Positions 36,101-50,100 of a stretch of DNA of 64,000 bases are shown here, piece after piece. The stretch comes from Lethocerus indicus (Eukaryota; Arthropoda; Insecta; Hemiptera; Belostomatidae): contig JACDQD010000008.1 in the NCBI GenBank assembly GCA_019843655.1, positions 11,070,442 through 11,134,441 on the forward strand, read 5' to 3'. A program made the translations under genes and the position numbers. How positions within the stretch are numbered: the first letter of the stretch is position 1; each line of letters begins with the position of its first letter. Below the pieces are notes generated by a model. The model saw only the letters and a list, made by a program, of their open reading frames with translations. It did no database searches and had not been told where the DNA came from.

Positions 36101-38650
36101 CATTGGGGCAATGAAATCGAAAAAAAATGTTTTTATAAGAAGTGAATGATCGTGACTGAATCTAAGATTGTTAACAGGAGTTTTTGTACGTCGATTAATA
36201 CGCAACCTAAACATAAATAACAGTAGTGTAGTCTATCTCTCGAAGGGCTAACAGGGCAGTTACTTAGCGGTGCGGGTAAGTAGTGGAGCCGACGACCCGT
36301 TAATTCCCAGAACAAATAAACGGCGGGAGGCCAATAAACAGGCCACCCGGCCTGCTCGAACGGCGTTTAATTGCGTTCGCCCGTCCCCGGGGAGGGCGCT
36401 GGAGGGAATTTTTTTTTCGGGCCCCCGTTCGGCCTGAACTCCTGTGAATCCTGTCGCGAGATGAAATCGGCCGCAAAAATATTTGTCTGACAACGGACAG
36501 ACCAAACAGGACACGGGCTAAAAACTGAACTACTAGACACAGTACAGATTGAAATATATTGTCTCTCGGTTTAAAACGACAGCAAAGATAAAATATAATC
36601 AATCGAAAGTGCTCAGTGTTTAAAATATTCACCGAAAACGGTCATTTCCCTAGGTCGAATTTCAATAACACGGAGCCCTTGATTGGGCCCGAATATAAAG
36701 TGTGTGTAAACTTTCTACGTTTTTTTTTCAGCTTTAATTTGCAATTCAACTTCCCTTTAATCTCATTTTAACTGGGACGATCAAAAGGAAGGCGGCTGAG
36801 AATTTACATCGCGCCGCCCTGGCCGGATGCAAATTTCGGCCCGACATTTCCGACTCCTAACAAATAGCCTCCCTGTGATGGCTCCATTTACGTCAAACAA
36901 CTTGTTGTAACCTTGCTTGTTGTAAACAACCGTGCGTTTTTATACGCCCAGTTTCGTGACTGATTACCCGCTAGAAATTTAATTTGATACTATGTCAGAA
37001 TTTAATATAAACGAATCCTCATAACGGCCAATTCTTCATTACACGCAAAACGAGGATTATTTTAGTAATAGCCGTCTGTTTGGTGTTGAAAGTTTTGCTG
37101 GTTTTTTCTTTAGTATTTTCAGTTTTCTATATCCACTTGTTTAACCTGGTAATAGGGAAATATTCAGAAGAGAAATCCTAAAAAGAATCTGACCTTACTT
37201 ATCCCCCGGTTTTGAAAAAAAACGTGGTTTAGGCTTAGAAGTGTCGCCAGTGGAGGTGAGGCCCCGCGAAACACTATGGCGGGTGATGGGAGAATTATGA
37301 ATATCCCACCTCACTTTCTCGGTTTGAATTTTGATGTTGATTATTCAAATACATTCACGACGGCACTCAAGACTTCATTACGGATTCACCCGTAAAACTC
37401 AAATGTGGAGCCTTCGGCTAAAGCGCACACTTTTTAATGTGTAATTGGTGCCACGTCGCCGGAGTCAACCAATCACGTTGGTCCCGATGTTTGAAGTTTT
37501 AACTATACACAGAAGTTTGTTCTTTTCATTTAAAAATTTTCTGATTTAGCAGTTCAGGACTTGGATGCCTTGATTTGGCGCTTGAGACCTACAAGAAAAT
37601 CCACAATCAAAAATCTAAATCATCGCAAATTATTACTTTGTCAGTAAATTAGACACTTTTACGCCGGCTTGTTGCCGATGAAGTGTCCAGGGAGTGCTGT
37701 CACTGTAATAGGACGGTGTGATTAATAATTTGAGTTATTTATTGGGAGTTTATTTGGCTTTGTGAGGAGGTAAACAGGCCGGAAAAAAAGGCAGGGTATT
37801 GTCCGTTGTCCCAGTGAGAGATTTACGACGTTTATTTACGTTTAAGATGTACCTCTGAAGGTATATAAAGAAATAGGAAATACGTTGCCTATAGTAAGTC
37901 GGGAAACATTAAGTCGTAAGTATCGTTACGACTATGGCCGAACGCTCAGTCCATTAAAACTGTCGACGGCTCTGAAAATAATTCTCTGTATCTTTTGGCC
38001 TTTCAGGACAAAACTGGTGCGCCTTTTAAAAGAGAGGACCTATAACTTTCCGACCGTGCCGAAGCCGAAAAAGTAGTACAGGTTTATCCGCGCCCAGTGC
38101 AGTCACAACTCCACGGATAAGAGAGAGCGAAGCCCTCTCAGTTCGCCATAGGCCTGGCACGGTCTTGCTTTTAGCCAAGAACAAGAACCCCCTTCCCATA
38201 GACCGAAAGTCTGGTTCTGACACTGGAGGCCGGCACTTGCACCCCAAACTTGTCCTTTAACCTTAGCCCTTGGGGTAGGGCGACCGCCCCTTTTACAACT
38301 TATTAAGGCCCTGTCCGGCAGCTGCGCCCCAATTGAATTTCGGCAACCGTTGGTAACTTGTCTGCGGCTGGGTTGGAGATTCAGTGCATAATTACCCTCA
38401 GATGAATTTAGCCGTTGCGATAATGATGACGGCGGAGCCAGTAAATCAGTGTGGGGCTTCGATAAATTAAATACATTTCGTTTACAGCCATTTAACAACC
38501 CAAAATCATTAACACGACCCCACCGTATCAATGGACTGTAACCTAATGCATTAAATATATTCGCAATGGATAAATATATTATATACACACATTTATCCAT
38601 TATTTTAAGGTATTTCTGGGATGGTTTGCAATGTTACGGAATCTCTATGT
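30133..38650. other. Intergenic region, no gene seen
   Basis: Mostly AT-rich, with GC-rich patches at about 32.4-32.75, 33.4-33.95, 34.8-34.95, 36.25-36.5 and 38.1-38.4 kb. ORFs of 100-165 codons in these patches overlap on both strands and show no motifs. TTAAGCTTAATATT occurs twice, at 31873 and 31914, 41 bases apart. No RNA genes or transposon remains were recognised. Confidence 0.45.
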
Positions 38651-41600
38651 CGTTTAATTTTTCTTCACAAACCTATTTGACCTAAATGAGCGGTTACCGA
38701 AAATATTAAACTTCGCGTTTATGCCAGAGTGATGAAATCATAATTATGTTTAGGGACCATTCAAAAGACGGGTAACAAATGAGATTGTGGAACCTGATTC
38801 GACGTCTGGGACGGCAAAGGAACGGCCGTCTGTGACATTGATATGCATCGTAGTACATGCATTGTATCACTTGCACAGTATCGCATTTAGATATATAACA
38901 CTAATTAATTTTCGTTTTCTCAATAGAATATTTAAATTTTTTTTTTTAGTTGTACAAGCAAATTATATAACGAAATCCCGATTTAAAAACGTTACAATTA
39001 TATCCCTTGTATTACTATAATACAATATTACTTTGGCGTTGCGGCCGTCGTACTTGCCCGGAGTCGGAGGTGAAGTCAGACCGAGAAAATAATCTTCGAA
39101 GATGATGGTGATCCCCAATCATGAGGCTCATCCCGAGCCCCTAAGCCCCCCCAAATAAACCGGACGTTTCATGTCGCCATACTGACTTTTTTTTTCGGAC
39201 TATCGACCTGAACGTAAGCCGTCTACCGTAGAACGTAGAGCGCGTAGAGGAATCGGATATATTAATTTTCTGGAACTTAACTGAATACATTATTGAACGG
39301 CTACTGAAGGGTTACTGAATATTATGAAGGTCCCGATGATTTAGTAACATTGACATTTATCAATAATTGGCGAGTTAATTATTCCGTTTGCTGCAGACGT
39401 AATACAGAGGAATAAAAGGCGAGAAAAATTAAATTATGTACAAATTAATTGTATTTGTTTATTCATTAGTGAAACTGTTGAGTTGAACCAAAAAACGATT
39501 ACAAAACACACCCGTGTACAATCCAAAATTGCATGACTAAATTACCAATCATCAGAAACATTAATTTGAGACACTATGTTTCGCAATCCTACTTGGATAT
39601 TTTAGAAGTTTTCAGCCATCTATGGATATCGTTTGGTATTTAAATTTTCACAGGTTGGATGATACAAATGGGGGAATGTAGGTGTCCGTTAAACACCTAA
39701 GTATCATGTATCGGTACAGGTATAATGTATTATAGTTCGTCGGACAGAGAGCTCAGTTGAGGATTGAGGAGCTTTTGCAATGGGGTTTCAGTGGGATTTC
39801 AGTATCCCTCCAGCCTTGTCCCATTCAAATATTCATAGCCGCCTCTAAAACGTAGGTAGACCTCTCTAGCGCTTGGATCGTGGATTTGGAACCAAACGGT
39901 TCAAAGTATAGAAACGGCACTGCGAATATTTTACTGGCTGGTCGCGGAATTTTCTCGTTTCAAGGGTTTGCAATGTACTAATGCTCAGCCGGTTTTAAAA
40001 AGGACATGCGATTCTAATGGAACCGAAGCGTCGTATCACACGTGCGATCTTACCGAGATCTATCGACTATCTGGCTTACACATGGATAATTTAAAATACT
40101 CTTTACAGCCAGAGCGTGATAGTTATTGGCAGCCATACTAATGAGCAGTTCATGAGCTCTTTACAAATCGAATTCTAATGTGATGGAAATATTACGGAAA
40201 TAGAACGCGGTTGTTGTTAACTCTAGCTAATTATACGTTAGTTTGTGTAAGCCTTATTTAAAATTAATACATTGATTTGGAAGCTAATTGGTTAGCTTTA
40301 TTGGGCGCTATTTAATGAAAACCCAGTTATGTTGTTTATTCTACGCACAAGCGCCGATTAGGTTTAGTAATATATCACTCGCTAAGGAATTATTCACGTT
40401 GTAATGCGCACGCTACCTTTTACAATCACGAATGTAATCGAGCACCTACTCCTGTTGACGTTTCTGCGCTGACAAATATATTTCGCTCGTATTAAAATAC
40501 TATTTATTATAACGAAAATGTGAAGAACGGTCGGATGCTGCGATTGATTCCGTCGAAGATCGTTTCATTGAAGTCCTCCTTCGGTCGGGAAAATAAAAGA
40601 GAATAGGAAGCAGATTGAAGAAGAACTGACTTCTCATTCCATGGATGTGGGTGAAGGAAATTGAGGCGAATATATATATATTTTTTAACCCGCATTTTCC
40701 AGTGCTGAAGCCGTCTTGAGTACTCAAATTTACGTGAGGATATTGAAGTGGCAGTGCTGTTTGACAAGGGTAGTCCTACCGCACATTACACGAGAAATTT
40801 TGTTTGAACTATCCGGAAAAATTAAATGCATGCAGTTAGGCAAAGAGGGTATTAATTTTAAATTTATTTCCGATCGAATGTAATAAAGTTGAGACATCCT
40901 AGTCCGACCCGGATCAAGCCCTTCTACGTTAGGTGAGACGTTCTGAGGGCTGGTGAAAAACAGGGTACTTAACCCGGTGGGTGGTGAACAAGCAGCGGTT
41001 GCCATCTAGCTCAATTAGGGGGGGAGGCGCCAAATTAAAGCCGCTAAAATCCAACCCGCCCCCTCATTTTTCCACTATCTCTTTCGCCTAATAACGCTCG
41101 TCTTCATGAATGGCCTCTTCATTATGCTATCTGCCTCACTTGTTAACCACCCAGTACGTGCATCTGAACTGGTTAATTAGGTTTACGTACGCATTTGTAG
41201 ACTAATGTAAATAATTGGACTAATTTTCGTATCGCTGGAAATTCTCGCCGACATGTGCAAAAAGTCTTCCTCTTTTAATTTGCATGAAGATAATTCATGA
41301 ATTCCCGTCTCTCGCTTTTCTCACTAACTGCAATTCCTCTTCTTGTTTTTGATTAGGATTGTTATAGTTAGATTGTATGTTTATATAGGTCCTAATTGCA
41401 GGAAACGTTGATCAGCCGTCGAGATTCAAATCCGGCATTTCCAAATTGTCAGCCGGATAATTTTACTACGCCGGATCTTAATCTCCGGTGATTTTGGAAC
41501 TCTCCTCCAATTATCAGACCCTCTCGGTTAATTACCGAGCAGAGTTCTGATTTCGGACCACCAAACCAGGTGGCGACCTAATTATCCTTCAATTGAAGCT

Positions 41601-44600
41601 TGTAATTATTGAGATAATATTCATAAACTATAAATGAAATAATATTAGACTTTTTTCCTACCTAATAGGTTTTAAATAAATTATAAATAAATTTCCTTTT
41701 ATCGCATTGCAATTACTGCATTATGCACCTGTACAAACATTAATGGATACCTTACTTCTTTCTCACCATTTGTTTTTTTAGATTTTCTGTAAATATTTGT
41801 TTATTATTCCTATAGCCATAATCCGTCCCATCATCAATAACATCCCATTTGCAATACAGTGATTGACTTACGTATGTAGATTGTAAATATGTAGATTGCC
41901 TATCTTGTTGCTAATCCCTTCGGTACAGTCGCTGCACTCTGGCCTCGGTTCTGTTCTTGGAGTTTTGGTTCAAGAAGAGGTTTGCTAATTAAAGAAACAA
42001 ACAAATAGAATTAGTACGATTATATATTTTACTATATTATCAAAGGGGTGTCAGTATAGCAGTAGGTACTTGCATTCATAGTGTTGTGCAGTAGAATCTA
42101 TGTCGGGATATACGTATAGACGGACTACAGGGGTCAACGACACGGCCAATTGAACTCGTTCAACTGAGAGTGGGTCTATAATTTTTATGGCCGGGAGTTT
42201 CCGTCCCTCGGGGAAAACAAAACCCTCCGGGGCGATTGAAACCGTTTGCCTATTCATCGGGTACGGCCACCGATCCGAACAGCCGAACAAAAACCCCGCA
42301 GATTTGTAGCCAAGTGTCTTACATTACGACGATTCACCCCATAATTCATGATTCATTCGATCACTCTATACATTTAAAATATGCTTTGTAAATTATCGCC
42401 TCTCCCTTCTCTGGTCATCGGGCGGAATTTTATTATTCGTACCGTTCATTTGGCTTTTGATAGGCTTTACCCAAAGGCCGAAACCCTCAGGACTTTCGGC
42501 GGGACTCTAAAATCCGGGATATTTTTTTTCAGAGTTTCTTTTCAGTGGAAAAATCGTGGAAGGCCGGGAAGGGGGATTTGTCGGGCGGCTGCATTGTCAG
42601 CCCTTTCTTTCACCCACTCGGAAGGAACGGGGACGCTCTCTCGTCTCGTTCGCCAATTATCGCAGTTCGCGTTCCAATTCCACCTCCTGAAAAATTCAAA
42701 CCCCATCGCGATGGGGCGAACGTTGTCCTAATCGACAGCGAACGGACTCGGACTTCTGAATGGTAACCGAACTGATTCTGCCGCCCACAATCGGTATTAT
42801 TTCCGATTTTTATATTTCATAATAAATATTTGTCCGCCCTTATATTCGAATGAAGGACCTAAAATTGAAGGCAGCATTACATTTTCCTTCAGTCCATTCA
42901 CTTTTCAGGGTGGCACGCGTGGAATTTATTCTTTATGGCACGCTTTCCATACATAGCACACTCCGTAATTCTACGGTCGTCAAAGAGTAGTAATAAAAAT
43001 TTAATTCATAAAAGCCATTGCTACGGTTGATTGATTGGGCCCGTCCGGCTTGAACAATCGGTTCGGGGCGAAGGAGCATTTATTTCCCCGCAAAGGGGGG
43101 TGGGAGCAGGGTTGGTGTTTTTCACGCTTAAAACGCGGCCGAAGCGCATAATTTGATTGGTGTGGGGGAGAAGGGGGTGGTGCGGGGGTTGGAAGAGAAT
43201 GAAAAATTGTGGCCGACCGCTGTGTCCTTCAATTTTTTTCGGTGGTTGAACGGGGCTGCCGCGGCCGTCTGCCTCTAACGCTTGCCCATATTTCATGGCG
43301 AGCCGGTCCCACTTAACTAAATTTACCCCCGGGCTCCGCTGCCCTCCGTACGGCTTCCCTCCGCTTCAATAATGCCCCGCGAATTAAAAATTAGCGCCCC
43401 GGCCGGGGGTAGAATCTGTATAAAGAGTGACGGGGACATTACTATACAGAGTAGTAGAGTGGAATTGAAGAGGGGGTGGTTCTTACGCATGCTGGCTACT
43501 CGTGAATCATAGTTCTGTTTCAGTAAAACGACTGGATAAATAGATTTGAGAATAATATTAAACAATCCTAGAAATACAAATTACACGTAAGAATATTAAC
43601 ATAATATGTGTGTTTATTATTAATTATTAGATTAACTAAATATGAGACAAGAAAACAACAAATAAAAAAAATGTGAGATGGGACGTGTTAATGAAATATT
43701 ACCAATAAAAAACGCCCTCAGTTTCATAATATTACCATAATTCATAATCTAAAATATAAGTAATGAATTAGCATTATGAAATAGTCCATAATATTAAAGT
43801 TACCCCAAACTCATATTTTTAATGAAATACACAATGAAAACATCATGACTAATTATTGCTACGAAGACATTCAAGGAGTGGATTTTCTTGATTTGTTTTG
43901 TTTACCCGAAATTTAATTATTTATTTTCCCTAAGTTGACATACCTTCAATATCCAATATACGACGGTTTTAATGTTTTGACGCCATTGTAATATAGAAGG
44001 ATTACGGGGAATTATTACCAAGTGGTTGATAGCTGTGTTTACTTGGTGACGTCATTCTACCGATAATTGGCAGATTAGCGGACTTGATTACAGCCTCGTT
44101 TCCACGCATCCTAGACTATTATACTGTAATTACCGCTGAATAAACATAAAATGAATAAAAACAAGTGCGGGATTGCGGGCTTTTTAAACCGTCTATAAAT
44201 CAATTTCGGATATCTAATATCAGGATGGCAGCTTTAGATAAGAACACATTAATAATATTATTAATATTTTGCGCCAAATCTCGCCAATGTTATGGGTGGT
44301 TTTCCGATACTAAGTGTCAGAACTGTTTAAACATCATTTTTATTTTTTAATACTGGCGGTTGCAGTACTTCATATCATTGAACGTAGTAATGAATAGTAT
44401 AACAAATAGACTGTATTTGTTGTAGCTTTTCACTTGTTGCCTTAATCTTTAGCTGGAAGGACTAAAATACGAAACTCCTAGGAACAATGCTGACGTATAT
44501 ATATATTTAATATATGTAGATTAATAGGCAAAATTTGGACCGAAGCCTGAAGCTAAGCGCTCGCTTTAAAAACATTATTTTCTCTCATATTTCGCTCGTT

Positions 44601-46742
44601 TTTTTCCCCCACCGAATCGGCCACCTTTGAAATTAAGTCAGACGAGACTGGGTGTAGAAGGAATAACTGGCGGTGCAGCGAATTAGGCCGCGGTTCTAAT
44701 AATAATAAGATTCAAAGCCAGCGTTTTTATTTACCATCCGGGCGGGGTTTTGCCCTCCAATTTTCAGCAATTATCCCTACGGCCGAGTGGGGGCAAAACA
44801 TCCCGCCGACTAATGAGGCGTATCCCCCAAAAAGGTGGATTTACAATTTTTCTAACGATCCGCCCTTAATGCTACCCTCTGCCGGACCAAGGGGTACGTT
44901 CAATTTTACCATAATATATTACCCCTCTGACACGCCTAGTCGACAGCCTAGTGTTCCGACGACTGGATGGGGTTATAGACGAATAATTTATTTTCAACAA
45001 TTTACATATTCAAGGCACAGATTATTTCCTTCGGATTTCTCTGTTTCTTACAGTAATCTCTGTCTATTCGTCTGGCGTCATATATATCTAATTATATTAC
45101 ATTAGATGTCACAGAAGGAACCGTTGAAATACTGGAATGTAATTACAAATAAGATGTTTTAATAGATGAATTTTAATTTGTTCTAAAAAATTGTGAGCAT
45201 GTGTGAACCTAAGAAATGTGTACAGGCTGAATCATTTTTTCGGAAATATTTTTCGCGGTATTTCCACTGTTCTGTGACGGCCAAAACACCGTTTTGCCTT
45301 TAAAAAATATTTTGATCAACTCCGTTACATTTATCTCCATTATCTCCATTACCATTATCGCCTTGTTCGATATAAAAACTCTATTCCGACGTAAACAAAA
45401 ACACGCGGCTACATCGATCCAATTTTTCATTAAATCGCGTTCAACTTAAGTGTCAATTCGATGCCGTCTCGGTAATCAGTTGTCATTCGGCATTAGATAT
45501 CGGCAACGCAGAAGGATGAAATAACTTGTTTATGCCTTTGACATTTTGTGTGCAATTCATTCCAGATTTTTCGATTAAATAAAAAAATCTAATCCTACGA
45601 TTAGAGTTAGATTAGATTTTTCATTATATTTCCAGTTGTTGAGTCCGGGAGAAGGTGGCGTCGCTCTGTAATAACGCGGGCTTCGTGATACCGAGCCGAC
45701 AATGCGGGGGAGTAATGCGGGCTTGGCATCAGCCCGGCGAATGACAATTCGACGTCCGGGCCACCGCACTGCCGTGTTTTCCCCGCTGCCAATTTAATTT
45801 CCCCGCCCAATGTTAATTCCACCGGCAAACCATCGACGACCGAATCATCTTCGCTGCGCTTTAATGGAATCGCCGATGGCCGCCGCCCCGAGAGTCCAAA
45901 TTGCGTTTGCGGCAGTAGTAGTATACAATGTTGAATATGCGCCGAGTCCGGCCAACGGAGATTTAGGCTTCTAACCGAGTTTGCACACTCAGTGTGATTT
46001 CTGTTTGAACGCTCACTCTGCGGTTACTGTAAACAAGTAATTTCATCCGCCGCACAGTTCACTTGGAGCAACATATTGATTTAATATTTTACGGAAGTGT
46101 GCTTTAAATAAATATTTAATTCCGTACATATATTCCAAAAAATGTAGACTCATGAACAAGAATTAACATCGCAATCTCGCCCTTATATATTTCCGTATTG
46201 AATATAAAAATTCTGTATTCATTTACTAAAATATAGATTATTGTAAATTTGGACGTCGCCAGAGGTTTAGCGTCCGGTACAACACAAGTGTTTATATTAG
46301 CGGTTTATCTACTTCATAAAAAAATCACTTCGCTGCTTAATTTTAGCACACGCGGCTTCATTTAATAAATATCCATTGATACCGAACATAATGAGCCTCG
46401 CACGCATAACTGTTTTTTTCCAACATTCAACCATCGATTCTGATAGTAAGATGTTGTCTCGAGAAATAAAAATGGAATTCGCTTTAATGTTCTCTCGCTC
46501 CCAAAATTATTGAAAAACTTTCGTTCGCATGCGATGAAACAACGGCCCTGAAAAAAGTTTCACAGGCATGTCGTCCAGCAAGTTTTCCGATTGTTACCAA
46601 ACGTTTGATCTTCAACCTTTGAGTGAAATAAAATGAAAAATCCTTTCGCGACAAATTTCCGGATTGCACGGTGTTCTACGTTCGATTCCAACCGACGGGG
46701 TACACTTTTATACAATACGAGGATTCAGTGGGACGTTGTTCC
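38651..46742. other. Intergenic region, no gene seen
   Basis: AT-rich DNA with GC-rich patches at about 41.0-41.1, 41.4-41.6, 42.1-42.75, 43.0-43.45, 44.6-44.9 and 45.65-45.9 kb. The 41.4-41.6 patch contains repeated CCGGATAATT- and GGTTAATTACC-like motifs with homeodomain-type cores, as a regulatory element might. No ORF here is protein-like. Confidence 0.45.
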
Positions 46743-46777
46743 ACTGTAACTATGTTTCATGTCATAGTTACTACAGT
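46743..46777. other. Hairpin with 9-bp perfect core
   Basis: GTAACTATG (46746-46754) pairs with CATAGTTAC (46763-46771) around an 8-nt loop. The pairing resumes beyond a TA bulge (ACT with AGT-type ends). The function is unknown. Confidence 0.7.
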
Positions 46778-47052
46778 TATAGTTATTAGCCCTGTGGCGT
46801 ACGTCAGTGTATAAAGTACAATTTTTGTATTTTCCCCCGCTTACAATTTACGTTAAATTTTTATCACTTGCCACAAGTGTGGTCAGAAGGTGAATGCTGG
46901 AGAAAAATTGATTAATTCATACTCGCGAACCACTTATACCCAGTGATCATGTTCACTCAAATGCGATAGGTCAGAACACCATCGATTTTCCTAGGGCTTA
47001 TGTCCCCTCAGATCGGACTGCCAAGAGGAGGTCATCATTCATAATAGCTACT

Positions 47053-47128
47053 ATTTCTCTCTCTTTCTCTTCCTGTCCCTCCCGCCCGCGCTCTCTCTCT
47101 CTCTCCTCCCTCCCTCCCATTCTCTCTA
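47053..47128. repeat. Pyrimidine-rich (CT)n/(CCT)n tract
   Basis: About 75 bases that are almost entirely C and T on the + strand, with CT, TTTC and CCCT units. It is a low-complexity polypyrimidine/polypurine tract. Confidence 0.9.
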
Positions 47129-50100
47129 ATAATTTCTGCCGTTTTTTTCCCGGGGCCCTTTCTTCCGCTGTTCATCTCTTTATCTCCGGGTCTCCCGGTC
47201 TACTTTGTTAACTAACCGAGGGCCCGAATTTCGGATAATGGCCGTTAAGAAAGGGGTGGCGGATGGTCGGGGCGGAGAAAAATTGCCATCTCACGATTCA
47301 GCACCAGACCTTACTTTTCATTACCTCTTAATGCCAACCCCCTTTTTTCTTCAACGAGAGAAATACCCCGCGGAGAAGTCTCCTTGTGTTTATTACGCTC
47401 GAAGTACTCACTTACTTTCTTCATTCATTTGCCTAATTGAATCGCACTACTTTACGTCTGCAATTAGTTATGTCTATAATCTACGAATTATTCGAGAAAG
47501 TTTCACCATTGCCGAAAACGCATTTTCATGCGCAAACATTGAATGGTTATGCCAACATAACTGGTGTAATTGTCGCTATTTGATATTTTCTTAATTTTCA
47601 ATATACCTTCCTGCTAACAATATACAATGCAACCTTTAATTAAGCAAAACAAACTATTGACAGTACCATAATATTTTCCCTTCGGAAAATAACGCCTATA
47701 ACTTCCGTACTCTCCACTAAATAATTTATTAGTCTATTGATCACATATATCACTTTTAAATTCTAATAAATGTGCAAATAAACCGAATGGCTAATGAGCG
47801 TCAGCGTTGCTGATAATAAATTCTCGGCCTGCCTCCACCTAATAAAGTAGTCTTCGCATAGTCCGTAAACGGTTATTCTGTTAACATAAAATTATTCTAG
47901 GAAATTCCCTGACGCGAAGAAACATGATAAATGAGGCGCAATTAGCCAAAATTAAAAATGAATATTAATGGTGGAAAGCGTCCGGCGGTAGATGTGAAGA
48001 ATCGTAAAAATGAGGGTGTATAGGTTCAATTTCTTTTTAAGTTCTATCGTCCCATTGGTGCCGACTAGGACTGCCCGAATTTATCTGGCGAAGTCGGTTC
48101 CTTTTTAGGAATCCTATTCTTAAGAATTCGACATTTTTCGGGACCACGACCCCGTCGCAGAAATAACGCTGGTCAATCGGAATTCCATATTGGAGAGGCC
48201 GAAATCCCCTATCGCGCATGCCAAGGGAACCATTTCGGTATCAATGGGTAGGTCCTATCCCGTACCGAGGCATTTCGGGCCCACCTCGTAATGTGTAACA
48301 CCAAGATTCAATATTCCCCGCCGTATTCCAAGCATTATCAGTGCCAGTGACAAACCGATAAAAGCGAAATTCGTTTCCAATATTTAGCGAAACAGGTAGC
48401 AGTTTTTTAGAGTACGGTTCAGTTCAAGGGAACATTCTCAGAAAAAATATTATAACCCTAAAGTTATCGCATATTCTTCGGGTGATATAAAGATCCTGAC
48501 GTCTGTCCCTTTTTTTATATCAAAATAATGGAATCATGCTATTGATGTTCTAGAATTTAAGAGATAATCAGCCCGATAATATCCAAAGTGAAATCTAAAT
48601 AATACATATAAAACTGTAACTTTCACGTATCTAATTTGAACGTATAAAAATTACGTTAATTAACGGAGTTATGTAATGTTGAATCATAAACACGGGATAC
48701 GCAGGTTTTATGTGAGGTAGATTCAGTGCCGCCTTAAAAGGTGTGGACAAATTTAAGTGACAGCATTACGAAACGCACAAGCTCCTTTGGATAACAAATT
48801 TCTATTCCGGTGTCACTTTGGGTTGCGTGTTTTTTATTGGTCGTGGAGGGTTGGTGGGGCGCAGCAGTAACACCGTGAAGGGCCCCCGTCCCCAACTAGG
48901 GCCCCAATACTGGAATCAAATCATAACAAGGGATCCTCGTTAAATCCCACTCGTAAAACCGACCAATAATTCATGCCTCTCCGCTTCAGGACTTAATTTA
49001 CTTCTTGAAAGAGATACGAGTATATTCAATAATTTAACAATGAAGGATTACAAGTGTGATCGGCATTAACATAAAACGAAGGGACAACAGTTTTAATGAA
49101 CGTAGTTTCCTAGGGAAGATCAGATAATTAAGGTAATCTTCGTTTATAGCTAGGATGCCTTAGCGCGTACATTTGTATTATGACCTTTACCAAAACCTAC
49201 ACTCTGGGATTTTCTCCTGTATTTACTGTTCTGTACATTTAAGGTTGACAAAGAGAAGGGAAAACTTGTTCATTAGTCGCTCAACGACGATCCTGGACGG
49301 TCATGAACGGAGACAATTTTCCAGAAGCGATTTCCATAATTTCCGAACGCCCTGGCCCCATTCCGTTTTAATTTCCGCGATTTTCTCTTCGAACGGAGTT
49401 TTTCCAGAGGGGCGTCGATCATTGCGAAGATCATATCTACACGAAGCCATTGGACAAAAGGCACACCTGAATTAGAATAGCGCACCGAAGTAGTTTTGTA
49501 AACTAGAAAATTATGCTAGCTTCGTTTAAATTTTAATCTTATTGCCCGCGTGCGCATCTTAAAAATAATAGAAATAAAATGGCCTCATTTTCCGCACCGA
49601 GGAAATTTGGGATAGGGGCGATTTCAAATTTGAGCATAGATGTAATCATAATTATCGTGTTGGAAGGGGGGAAGGTCGTTGAAGGCTGGTAATCTCTAAA
49701 GGCATGAGTGGTTTAGCCGACCAATATGATGAGGACCTTGGAAGGAGGACCAAGAAGACACCGAACCCGTGTTTGTTCAACCCTGACGGCGGGGCTCACG
49801 CTTAAAAACGTCAATATTGGCCCAATATATGGGGGAGGTTTCCCCAAGTAGTTCAAAGCCTCCGGGGGTATTAGGCACAATGTATTTCAGCTTTACGCAA
49901 TGTTTATTCTACAGCGTGAATTCCCCTAGCCAGTTATTCAGAAACTCAAAAGAAAATCACGCTGGTTATTAAATCGTTCTAAATTATCCAACAAGTTACT
50001 TTTAAAAAATGTGTTTTCACTCAGGTTATCTAGTATTATTAAAATAATTCTGCAACCAGAGTTTTTTAACTTCGTAAACGATTTCAACTAATTAAACGAG

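Noticed and set aside
46675..46692. GTTCGATTCC resembling a tRNA B box
   Set aside because: No matching A box or cloverleaf can be drawn upstream.
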